Source: Flavobacterium frigidarium DSM 17623 (GTDB lineage: Bacteria; Bacteroidota; Bacteroidia; Flavobacteriales; Flavobacteriaceae). From it: a stretch of 64,000 nt of DNA. Position numbers and translations under genes: made by a program. Positions 1 through 6,857 of this stretch are shown piece after piece; position 1 is the stretch's first letter; each line of letters starts with the position of its first letter. The DNA lies in assembly GCF_000425505.1 (NCBI RefSeq), contig NZ_AUDO01000001.1:1-64000 (forward strand). The letters are read 5' to 3'. Under the pieces are notes generated by a model. That model had not been told where the DNA came from and searched no databases. It saw only the letters and a program-made list of their open reading frames with translations.

Positions 1-100
1 TAATTCTCACAAGCTTTTTTTAAAATAATCTGAAAATAAATTTTCAACTCATTTCGTTTTGCTTGCCATCATGTAAAGAACTTATTCGCTGTTGCGGGTG

Positions 101-108
101 CAAAAGTA
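101..108 (-). promoter_or_regulatory. Leftward promoter -7 box of a strong operon
   Basis: Read on the minus strand this is TACTTTTG, a match to the Bacteroidota -7 consensus TAnnTTTG, followed at once by CACCCGC. The downstream leader runs off the window and contains GTTCTTTACATGATGG and AAAAAAAGCTTGTGAG. From memory this layout resembles Flavobacterium rRNA or tRNA operon leaders, but no rRNA is inside the window, so the gene served is an inference. Confidence 0.45.
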
Positions 109-438
109 GGTAGTTTAAACGCATATTCAATACCTTCTACACAATTTTATTTTCTTTAATTTTCAATTTTCTTTTAATGAGCTGGAAACCTTACTATTGA
201 CTTATCATCAATTTATATCGCAATTCAAATTGTAAGATTAATCGATAAACAAAACCCTGTTCGCCTACTCCTACTGGGTTCATTCACATTAGTCCGCAGT
301 ATCCTTAATAAGTAAAAGCACTTTGTCTACTATATAATAGATCGTATTTACCTCATTCAAGAATTACAATTTCAAAGCACGTTATATATAAAAGAACCTC
401 ATTTATAAATTAACTTTTTTACCTTACCAATAAATCCT

Positions 439-529
439 AGCCCTGATAGCAGTGAAAATCCTTTTAAGTCTTCTTGATGGCAATCGAGAAGACTTAAAAG
501 ATTGTAGCGAATAGCAGGAAATAGCTCCT
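439..529. repeat. Dispersed stem-loop repeat, copy A
   Basis: The two flanks are AGCCCTGATAGCAGTG and GTAGCGAATAGCAGGAA. They enclose a long hairpin whose arms are CTTTTAAGTCTTCT and its complement AGAAGACTTAAAAG. Related copies are at 12125-12200 and 26473-26549. All three share an AATCC or ATCC plus T-run on the left and an AAAAGAT...AGCG.ATAGC block on the right. All are intergenic. Function is unknown; the hairpin could act as a terminator or RNA processing site. Confidence 0.7.
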
Positions 530-596
530 AGTTAACTTATGCCAAATTACAATCCAATACTTAAGACCGCAAAAAACTAAAGCGTACTAAACATAA

Positions 597-626
597 AAAA
601 ACCGACACTATATATAGTATCGGTTT
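597..626. terminator. Hairpin terminator left of the att repeat
   Basis: The inverted repeat AAAACCGAYACTAT / ATAGTRTCGGTTTT has one mismatch and is flanked by an A-run on one side and a T-run on the other. It lies just beyond the truncated tRNA-Arg 3' end at 628-672. It is probably the original chromosomal terminator of the tRNA-Arg gene before the element inserted. Confidence 0.6.
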
Positions 627-627
627 T

Positions 628-672
628 AAGTGAAGGCAGAAGGATTCGAACCTTCGACCGCCTGCTTAGAAG
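628..672. repeat. att direct repeat, truncated copy
   Basis: Forty-five bases identical to 21386-21430. It represents the 3' end of tRNA-Arg(TCT) read on the minus strand and has no 5' half next to it: beyond 672 the sequence (ATAGGCGATTTATC) no longer matches the tRNA. It is therefore the recombination scar, not a functional tRNA gene. Confidence 0.9.
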
Positions 673-769
673 ATAGGCGATTTATCTTTTCGTTTGATTT
701 CTTTTTGTTTACTTTGTTGATTTTTAGATATTTATAATTAAATTTTCTTTCTTTTGAACTATTATATTT

Positions 770-777
770 TACTTTTG
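770..777 (+). promoter_or_regulatory. Integrase promoter -7 box
   Basis: TACTTTTG matches the Bacteroidota -7 consensus TAnnTTTG and lies 44 bases before the chosen integrase start at 821. The transcript would begin near 783. Its leader then contains the TGTTCGT direct repeats at 787-804, which suggests that integrase binding could feed back on its own expression. Confidence 0.5.
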
Positions 778-786
778 TCATATAGA

Positions 787-804
787 TGTTCGTCAAATGT
801 TCGT
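787..804 (+). repeat. Putative integrase arm-type sites, left end
   Basis: Two copies of TGTTCGT (787-793 and 798-804) are separated by CAAA. The same arrangement, with one base changed, occurs at the other end of the element (TGTTAGT then CAAA then TGTTCGT, ending at 21336). Paired short repeats near both att sites are typical arm-type binding sites of tyrosine integrases; that role is inferred. Confidence 0.5.
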
Positions 805-820
805 CGCAACCATATTTAAC

Positions 821-2083
821 ATGATTTCAACAAAATTTACAATAAAAAAAGCACCAAATAAAGATGGCAAGCACTCTATTATATTGGTATTAATTAAGGA
901 CAGACGCAATACCTCTATGGCTACAAGTTACACCTGTGATTATGAGACATGGAGCTTTGAAACCCATTCATTAAAGATTAGCAAAAATGCCAAAGAAATG
1001 AAAAGGATCAATGAGATTAACAATTTCATCAATAGAACTAATCAGAAGATCGAAGATTTCATTAGAGAGAAACGTCGCTTTAATGAAGATTTCACCATTG
1101 CTGAAATCTCGCATGAGATTAAAGCTGAAACTCTATCGAAAGCAACTGCAATAGACTATTTAAAATTCCATCAAGAGATTATGGAAGAATTTCTATTAGC
1201 TGATAAAATTGGAACGGCCAAAGTTTATAAAGAGACTTTAAGCTCCATCAAGAAATTTTGCGGAAAGTCATATTTGAGGTTTCAAGACTTGAACTTCACA
1301 TTCTTAGAAAAACACGACGCATTTCTAAGAAGTAATGGAGGGAGTGATAGTGGAATCAGTTTTAAGATGCGAACAATTAAAGCTGTTTTTAATAAAGCTA
1401 TAAAGCGCGAAATAATTTCAGATAAAACATATCCATTCAATAAATATAAAACATCAGCATTAAAAAAAGAAGCAAAAAAAGAATATCTAACGACAGAAGA
1501 GTTAGACAGACTAATAAAGGAGGACTTCAGTAAAAATCAAGAGCTGCAATTTGCAAAAGACATGTATCTCTTTAGTTTTTATTGTAGAGGAATAAATTTT
1601 ATTGATATTTTAAAATTAGCAAACACCAACCTTTATGATGATCGACTAGTATATGTTAGAACTAAAACAGGTGTTGTACTGGATTTCAAATTAACTGATG
1701 ATCCACGTAAATTAATCGAGACCTACAAACTCCGATCTTACAATTCCTTTTTATTCCCTCTTTTATTGAAAGAAGAGCTAACTACTGAGCAAATTAAGAA
1801 CAGGAGCCATAAACTGCTAGGGCAAATCAATCCTGCACTAAAGAAAATAATGGAGGTATTACAAATCAACAAGAATATTACTTTCTATACTGCTCGACAT
1901 TCATTTGCCACATTTTTAAAATTCAAACATTTGCCTATTGATGTTATTAGCGAAATGCTTGGTCATAAGGACATCAAGGCAACGATATCCTATTTAAACA
2001 AACTACCTAATAAACAACTAGATCAAATTATTGATGATGTGTTTGCTAACTGGAGAAATACTGAGGTATCAGAAACAATTTAA
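821..2083 (+). CDS. Tyrosine recombinase / integrase of the element
   Basis: Site-specific recombinase expected to integrate and excise the element at tRNA-Arg. The protein has 420 residues from the start at 821. The reading frame is open from 797, but the MISTKFTIKK beginning is usual for Flavobacterium integrases and the arm-type repeats lie between 787 and 804. An N-terminal Arm-DNA-binding domain and SAM-like core domain (about 1-220) precede the catalytic domain. Active-site residues visible are R256 (FYCRG), R359-H360 (TARHSFATF), H382 (LGHKDIKAT) and nucleophile Y391 (ISYL). The gene is directly inside the left att repeat and points into the element. It is convergent with the Fic gene, with only 23 bases between the two stop codons. 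Confidence 0.95.
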   Translation: MISTKFTIKKAPNKDGKHSIILVLIKDRRNTSMATSYTCDYETWSFETHSLKISKNAKEMKRINEINNFINRTNQKIEDFIREKRRFNEDFTIAEISHEIKAETLSKATAIDYLKFHQEIMEEFLLADKIGTAKVYKETLSSIKKFCGKSYLRFQDLNFTFLEKHDAFLRSNGGSDSGISFKMRTIKAVFNKAIKREIISDKTYPFNKYKTSALKKEAKKEYLTTEELDRLIKEDFSKNQELQFAKDMYLFSFYCRGINFIDILKLANTNLYDDRLVYVRTKTGVVLDFKLTDDPRKLIETYKLRSYNSFLFPLLLKEELTTEQIKNRSHKLLGQINPALKKIMEVLQINKNITFYTARHSFATFLKFKHLPIDVISEMLGHKDIKATISYLNKLPNKQLDQIIDDVFANWRNTEVSETI

Positions 2084-2106
2084 ATTACAAAAAGCTGCAT
2101 CACATT

Positions 2107-3207
2107 TTAAAAACTTTCGTTTAAAACGTAATGTGTACTTCTACCACCTGAATCTGCTTTTATCAAAATACCTTTATTAACTAAATCAGTGATATCTCTT
2201 AATGCGGTGTCTGGAGAAGTCTTTGTCATTTTAGCCCACTTGCTTGTATTTAAATTACCTTCAAAATTGTCCATGAGTTTGTTAAGCATCATTTGTTGAC
2301 GGTCATTACTAATCTTAGTAGCAAACTTCATCCAAAAATTGTGCTTTGCTACGACTTTATCAACTATCACACTTGAATGGATTATACTGTTTTTAAGACA
2401 TCCTAAAAACCAGATAATCCATTCTGTGATATTAAGGTCGTCCTTTTGAGTGCGTTCTAGGATGCTATAATAGCTTTTCTTTTGTTTATTTATTTCAGTA
2501 GACATACTATAGAATCTTTGGTTCACACCATCCGATTTTGAAAGCTGCATATCTGTTATAGCTCTGGCTATTCTTCCGTTACCATCATCAAATGGATGTA
2601 TCGTTATAAACCATAAATGAGCAATGGCTGCTTTAAGAAGTAATTCTAATTCTTGTGCGTTATTGTACCAGTCTATAAAATGTTTCATTTCGTTATTCAG
2701 TACTTCAGCTTTTGGAGCTTCGTAATGAACCAGCTCCCTTCCCATTCCTCCTGAAACAACTTGCATTGCACCTGATCGCCATTTTGCCACTTCGATTTTA
2801 TGCATACCACTTCTACCTGTGGGAAATAAAGCTGCATGCCAATTAAACAAACGATCTTCAGTAAGTACTTTATCATTGTTTTGCGTGGCATCAATCATCA
2901 ATTCTACAATACCATCCACATTTCGATCTGAGTTTTCTAATCCAGAATATTCTAGACCCAACCTAGTTGCTATTGAAGAACGTACTAATTCCGGATTTAA
3001 AATCTCCCCTTCTATTTCAGAAGTTTGCAAGACGTCTTGAATTAAAGTTTCTAAATTAGCTTCCCCTTTTAAATCGAAACCCAACAACTCCACTTTACCC
3101 ATAAGTTTTCCCTGCAGATTTCTCACTTCGCTTATTAGCAAAATAAAATCCTCTTCATTCCAGTTGAATTGAGGCCAAGTTTTTAATTGATGAATGTAGA
3201 TTGCCAT
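2107..3207 (-). CDS. Fic family protein with winged-helix C-terminus
   Basis: Fic enzymes usually transfer AMP from ATP to a protein hydroxyl group. This 366-residue protein has an N-terminal Fic-associated (DUF4172-like) region. The complete catalytic motif HPFDDGNGR is at 204-212. A likely autoinhibitory motif of the (S/T)xxxE(G/N) type, T62-SEI-E66-G67, lies before the Fic core, so the enzyme is probably self-inhibited. The C-terminus (about 295-366) looks like a winged helix (NTSKWAKMTKTSPDTALRDITDL). A 65-bp palindrome ends 15 bases upstream of the start codon and is a natural candidate operator for this domain. The target is unknown. Such genes are common cargo on Bacteroidota elements; a stress or defence role is inference. 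Confidence 0.9.
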   Translation of the reverse strand: MAIYIHQLKTWPQFNWNEEDFILLISEVRNLQGKLMGKVELLGFDLKGEANLETLIQDVLQTSEIEGEILNPELVRSSIATRLGLEYSGLENSDRNVDGIVELMIDATQNNDKVLTEDRLFNWHAALFPTGRSGMHKIEVAKWRSGAMQVVSGGMGRELVHYEAPKAEVLNNEMKHFIDWYNNAQELELLLKAAIAHLWFITIHPFDDGNGRIARAITDMQLSKSDGVNQRFYSMSTEINKQKKSYYSILERTQKDDLNITEWIIWFLGCLKNSIIHSSVIVDKVVAKHNFWMKFATKISNDRQQMMLNKLMDNFEGNLNTSKWAKMTKTSPDTALRDITDLVNKGILIKADSGGRSTHYVLNESF

Positions 3208-3221
3208 AACTCTATTAATTT

Positions 3222-3286
3222 ATGCGGTAAATATAGTAATTATTCTCCGCAAAAAATGCGGTGAATAATTACTATATTTACCGCAT
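3222..3286. promoter_or_regulatory. 65-bp palindromic operator upstream of fic
   Basis: The two 29-base arms (3222-3250 and 3258-3286) are inverted copies with one mismatch, separated by 7 bases. Each arm is also bounded by TGCGG and CCGC, so the region can be read as two adjacent palindromic sites with the pattern TGCGGT(A/G)AATA...CCGCA. It lies directly upstream of the fic start. It is probably the autoregulatory binding site of the Fic protein's winged helix, or a cruciform-forming element. Confidence 0.7.
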
Positions 3287-3363
3287 TTTTAATATTATAA
3301 TCACTTAGCTAATAACTTTTCACCTTTGTTTTCATTATATAAACAAGATTATTTACCATTATT

Positions 3364-4152
3364 CTATTTTAATTCTTTTAAATTTTCCATGTAACTCTTC
3401 ATGCCATGGTCATTTATGAAATTTTTCATTGGTAATTTTAAGGCATAAAATAATCTTGAAATCCAACTTTTATTCTCTTTTATTTCATCTTTTCTTATCC
3501 ATAGCTCTTGACCAATATGGTGATAAAACACTGGCGGAGTAAAGGGAACAACGTCAGATCCATTAATAATTCTGATCGTTTTTTGATTTAGTTCATTATA
3601 AAAAGTTTTAAATTTTTTTAAACCAACTGCTGGAGCGCCAAAAAGGATTATTTCTTGTAATTGATTTTTAACTGCAACTGGTGAATTAGCTCTTAATTTA
3701 ACTGAAAACAATGTTGCTAAAGCGCCTCCTAGAGAATGTCCTGTAATAACTATTTTTCTATTTGTAAATAAATTTAAATCATTTATGTGTTTCATTACTG
3801 CATCAAAACTATTAAGTTTTGTAGTCTTATCCATATAATAAAGTGTACTTTGAAACCCCCGATGAACATTTATTTTTTTTGAATTCGAATCACAGTTTTT
3901 CAGTAAAACAGGAAACATTTTAAGATTTGAAACCCACCAATCTACTCTTTCTCTTGTTCCTCTAAAAGCAATTACTAATGTTTCATCATTCCAAAATAGT
4001 CTGCAAAAACCTCTACCATAAGAACCGTGAATAATCTTTTGTCCTAACATTTTTTTACCGTTGTACGACAAGAAATCTTGTCTAACAGGACTTCCATAAA
4101 CAGATTTACATATTTTTGCTACTTCAAAATATCTCTTATAATCTGTAACCAT
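3364..4152 (-). CDS. Class 3 lipase-like alpha/beta hydrolase, third gene of the retron locus
   Basis: A 262-residue protein of the fungal lipase-like (Lipase_3) family, whose members hydrolyse acyl esters. Visible elements: oxyanion-type AFRGT (62-66), nucleophile elbow GHSLGG (138-143, S140), NGSDVVP (D200) and a DHGMKSY motif near the C-terminus (H249). The catalytic triad S140/D200/H249 therefore looks intact. I see no signal peptide, lipobox or clear transmembrane helix, so the enzyme should stay in the cytoplasm, which is unusual for a nutritional lipase. It starts 12 bases after the reverse transcriptase stop codon in the same direction and is almost surely co-transcribed. An effector or accessory role of the retron acting on membrane lipids is inference. 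Confidence 0.85.
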   Translation of the reverse strand: MVTDYKRYFEVAKICKSVYGSPVRQDFLSYNGKKMLGQKIIHGSYGRGFCRLFWNDETLVIAFRGTRERVDWWVSNLKMFPVLLKNCDSNSKKINVHRGFQSTLYYMDKTTKLNSFDAVMKHINDLNLFTNRKIVITGHSLGGALATLFSVKLRANSPVAVKNQLQEIILFGAPAVGLKKFKTFYNELNQKTIRIINGSDVVPFTPPVFYHHIGQELWIRKDEIKENKSWISRLFYALKLPMKNFINDHGMKSYMENLKELK

Positions 4153-4164
4153 AATTTAAATTAT

Positions 4165-5304
4165 TTAAACGTACCAGTTTATTTTATTAAAGTCTTCAAG
4201 CATTTTTTTGCTCGCTTTTTCGTTTATAGATTTAATGAAACACATGTGGCCATAAAGCCAGTTATGAAATTTGATATTATTGTATTTTGGAAACTCTTTA
4301 TGCCTTCTTTCTAAATGACTATTTACCCCATATTTTCTACAATAATAAACATGTTCGGTTATTGTTTTTCTGTACTCTTTAGATACGTTTGTTCCATTAG
4401 TTGTTGTTAGTCCTGTTACATATTGTTTACAACCTTTTTTCATGTATTTCGTTTTCTTACTATTAATAAAAAAACCTTCGTCATCAATGATTTTAGTAAT
4501 CAATTTTAAAGAGGGTAATTTTCCTATTTTTCCAATAGAAAAAGTTAAATCATCAGCGTATCTGGAATATCTAAAATTTAGTTTACCGGCCAAAGCTTCA
4601 AATCGATAATCCATCTTAGTAGCTAAAATATTGGAAATGATTGGACTGGTCGGAGCTCCTTGCGGTAATATAGGCGGTTTGTTATCTACTAATTCTTTTA
4701 GAATTTCTCTTGAGTTTTCATCAAAATCATGCCAATAAGTTTCACGATGTTTGGCTGTTGTGATTTTTGCCAGCGAATATGCTAAATTAGTAACATAACC
4801 TAATGATTTAAAAACGGTATAAACTCTTTTTTCAGTTATAGTATCATAAAATTTTAACAAATCTATTTTCAAAATAATTTCAGAATTTTCATGAACCTTT
4901 GCATTATCTTTAATTGAAATACCTTTTCTAAAGCCTTTACAACTATCTGCTAAAACATATTTACTTAATATGTTTACTAGAATCCATTTTTGGATGTATT
5001 TTAAATCTTTAGCAGGCGACATTATCTCTCTGAATTTACCGTCTCTTTTTTTTAATTTGAAATAATTATATCTTTGGTATTTATGCTCATATTCATAATT
5101 GATATTCCATTTCCCATCTCCAATCAAGTTTCTGAGATAATCTGATTGAATACCTATTTGTATTGATAGATGTTCTATTGAAAAAATAACAGGAAATTCT
5201 TTTTCTTCTAGTTTTTTTGCATAAGATAAACAAGCTTCAATAAATTCTTGTGATTTATTTTGCTCTTTAGCTTGTGTAATAAATTGTTCAAATGGAAATG
5301 ACAT
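4165..5304 (-). CDS. Retron-type reverse transcriptase
   Basis: A 379-residue reverse transcriptase that should copy the adjacent non-coding RNA into msDNA. Visible motifs in order: retron-specific NAxxH (NAKVH, 134-138), KIDLLKFYD with catalytic aspartate D148, QGAPTSP (215-221), catalytic YADD (249-252), and the retron-specific VTG motif (296-298). NAxxH plus VTG separates retron enzymes from group II intron and DGR reverse transcriptases. No maturase or endonuclease domain is present, and the length is within the retron range. The upstream gap of 213 bases to the PRTase-like gene is long compared with its neighbours and holds the putative msr-msd RNA. The lipase gene follows 12 bases downstream. 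Confidence 0.93.
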   Translation of the reverse strand: MSFPFEQFITQAKEQNKSQEFIEACLSYAKKLEEKEFPVIFSIEHLSIQIGIQSDYLRNLIGDGKWNINYEYEHKYQRYNYFKLKKRDGKFREIMSPAKDLKYIQKWILVNILSKYVLADSCKGFRKGISIKDNAKVHENSEIILKIDLLKFYDTITEKRVYTVFKSLGYVTNLAYSLAKITTAKHRETYWHDFDENSREILKELVDNKPPILPQGAPTSPIISNILATKMDYRFEALAGKLNFRYSRYADDLTFSIGKIGKLPSLKLITKIIDDEGFFINSKKTKYMKKGCKQYVTGLTTTNGTNVSKEYRKTITEHVYYCRKYGVNSHLERRHKEFPKYNNIKFHNWLYGHMCFIKSINEKASKKMLEDFNKINWYV

Positions 5305-5307
5305 AAT

Positions 5308-5517
5308 AAATTGTTACTCTTTTTCTTGAATGTTAAATAATATTCTTGAAAATCTAATTTTGGTTGACTCCAGTCACATTCCAATATAACCCACTGGATT
5401 TGTTGGTACCGAAATTAGATTATTATTAGTAATCTTAAGCATGCTATCAAGTAGCTTTATTAATTCTCGATGAACTACACCGAGAAAACCTTATAAGGGT
5501 TATTTGCTAACAATAAA
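5308..5517 (-). ncRNA. Putative retron msr-msd RNA
   Basis: The interval between the PRTase-like and reverse transcriptase genes has the layout of a retron RNA. At the 5' side (minus strand) is TTAGC, with candidate branching guanosine opposite 5507. The putative a1 arm (5508-5514) is complementary to a putative a2 arm (5310-5316) just before the reverse transcriptase start: ATTGTTA / TAACAAT. Msr-like small hairpins lie at 5487-5501 and 5464-5486 (TTCTCG/CGAGAA). The msd candidate is a long hairpin with arms 5351-5363 and 5409-5421 (12 of 13 pairs) and an inner 6-bp stem 5369-5374/5393-5398. The outer mismatch is A.C in RNA but T.G in the DNA copy. The a1/a2 pairing is only 7 bp, so exact ends are uncertain. 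Confidence 0.72.
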
Positions 5518-6795
5518 CTATGTCAATCCATTGAACATTGTGGGTAAATATAACACATCTTTTACTTCTAAATTTTCTTTTGTTTCTTTTCTGAAATTTT
5601 CTTTTTGAGTCTTTATTTTTAATTCTTTCAAAAACTGAATTCCCTTAGTATTTAAATCATAATGGGTATTTATAAATCCTAATTTTTTGCTCTCGATATA
5701 AACTTTCTTCAATTCTAACCTAGTTAATCCAAGTAAATGACAAATAATTATATTATCATATCCCTTATTTTTTAAAGTCAATAATGCAATTACTGAATGA
5801 TTTAGTTTTGAATTGTATTTTATTTTTCTAACAAATTTATCATCCTTCTTTTCTATAATTGATTTACCAGAATATAAATCAATCTTCAAGCGGTTACAAA
5901 TCCCTATGTAAAACGCTATGTTTTGTTTGAATTCACGCGCTTCTCTCATTCTAATGTTCGCCATTCTTGGAAATAGTGGAGTCCAATTCCTATTTCCCCC
6001 CCATATTATTGATAATGTATTGTTTGGTGTACAATGAAAATAAGAAATCAAGGATTGACTATTATCAAATCCGTATGGAAAAATATAAGGGTAAGGTCCT
6101 ACTTTTAAATTTTTACCATGTTTTAGTGTTGTTTTTTCAATATCACTTAGATTCCCCAGAATATTAAGAGGAGACAATGTTGGGTCAAAAATTTTATTCC
6201 TTTCTTCAGAAATAATTATTATTTGAGGGAAACGATCCAAGATGTATTTTTTTCCTTCAACCATTATTATGGAAGAGAGTATATATATGTTTTCAATATT
6301 ATTATCAGTTAACCACTGTTGGATATCAGGTTTTGAAAATTCTTTATAAAATGTTTTACCACTACCAATAAAATCATCTAGAAAAACTATATGATTGTAT
6401 GATCCAGGATCTGTTACATATTTGTAATCATGTGTCAAAAGGATATCATTTTCTCTTTTTTTAAAGGCGTTTGTGTTTTTTAATGGATAAGTCACTAAAG
6501 TTCCACTTTTACCAACTTTCCCATAGGGAAATATTATTATTTTATCTCCCTTTGGAATACTTTTATAAAGCTCATATAACAAATCATTAAGGCGAAACAT
6601 AAGTTCATTAAATGGAATATACTCGTAAACACTCAATAAATCAATAGCCAAGTCAACCTCGTCTTCGTCAAAGTTTTCCAACCAACGAATTATTTTCGTT
6701 GGTAAAACGCAATGTTTTAAACGAGGTAGTAAATTTTCGACCTGTCTTACCGATTTTTCACTGTATGAAAAAGTATGCCTTTTTACTATCTCCAT
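5518..6795 (-). CDS. PRTase-like/winged-helix retron effector candidate
   Basis: A 425-residue protein. The central region has a phosphoribosyltransferase-like nucleotide-binding loop, HIVFLDDFIGSGKT (DDFIGSGKT at 140-148), preceded by strands such as KIIIFPYGKVGKSGT that fit a Rossmann-type PRTase fold. The C-terminal third (about 325-400) looks like a winged helix: HSVIALLTLKNKGYDN, then a helix LLGLTRLELKKVYIES, then a wing-like segment. PRTase-like plus winged-helix proteins are known partners of one retron class (type III in the published classification, as I recall). Here it is the first gene, followed by the RNA, the reverse transcriptase and the lipase. It begins 62 bases after hsdR in the same direction. 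Likely role: toxin-type effector held inactive by msDNA and reverse transcriptase. Substrate unknown. Confidence 0.75.
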   Translation of the reverse strand: MEIVKRHTFSYSEKSVRQVENLLPRLKHCVLPTKIIRWLENFDEDEVDLAIDLLSVYEYIPFNELMFRLNDLLYELYKSIPKGDKIIIFPYGKVGKSGTLVTYPLKNTNAFKKRENDILLTHDYKYVTDPGSYNHIVFLDDFIGSGKTFYKEFSKPDIQQWLTDNNIENIYILSSIIMVEGKKYILDRFPQIIIISEERNKIFDPTLSPLNILGNLSDIEKTTLKHGKNLKVGPYPYIFPYGFDNSQSLISYFHCTPNNTLSIIWGGNRNWTPLFPRMANIRMREAREFKQNIAFYIGICNRLKIDLYSGKSIIEKKDDKFVRKIKYNSKLNHSVIALLTLKNKGYDNIIICHLLGLTRLELKKVYIESKKLGFINTHYDLNTKGIQFLKELKIKTQKENFRKETKENLEVKDVLYLPTMFNGLT

Positions 6796-6857
6796 ATTTT
6801 TTTTAAAAAAATTTTATTCTATTTTTCTATTTCTATAAAATCTTTTGACTCTTCACC

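Larger units (their letters stand above)
1..627. other. Left chromosomal flank without a gene
   Basis: I see no credible coding region here. The stretch holds a leftward promoter-like box near 101-108, a dispersed stem-loop repeat at 439-529 and a hairpin terminator at 597-626. The rest (about 110-435) is AT-rich and shows no structure I can name. It lies outside the element that begins at about 628. Confidence 0.7.

Noticed and set aside
797..820. Earlier ATG of the integrase frame at 797
   Set aside because: It lies within the arm-type repeat block. The later MISTKFTIKK start fits the usual integrase N-terminus and leaves a normal leader after the -7 box.
2819..3040. Open frame opposite fic
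   Set aside because: It is antisense to a well-supported coding region and has no independent start signal or recognisable product.
4165..5304. Group II intron or DGR reverse transcriptase
   Set aside because: No maturase or endonuclease domain, no intron RNA ends and no template/variable repeat pair. NAxxH and VTG motifs indicate a retron enzyme.
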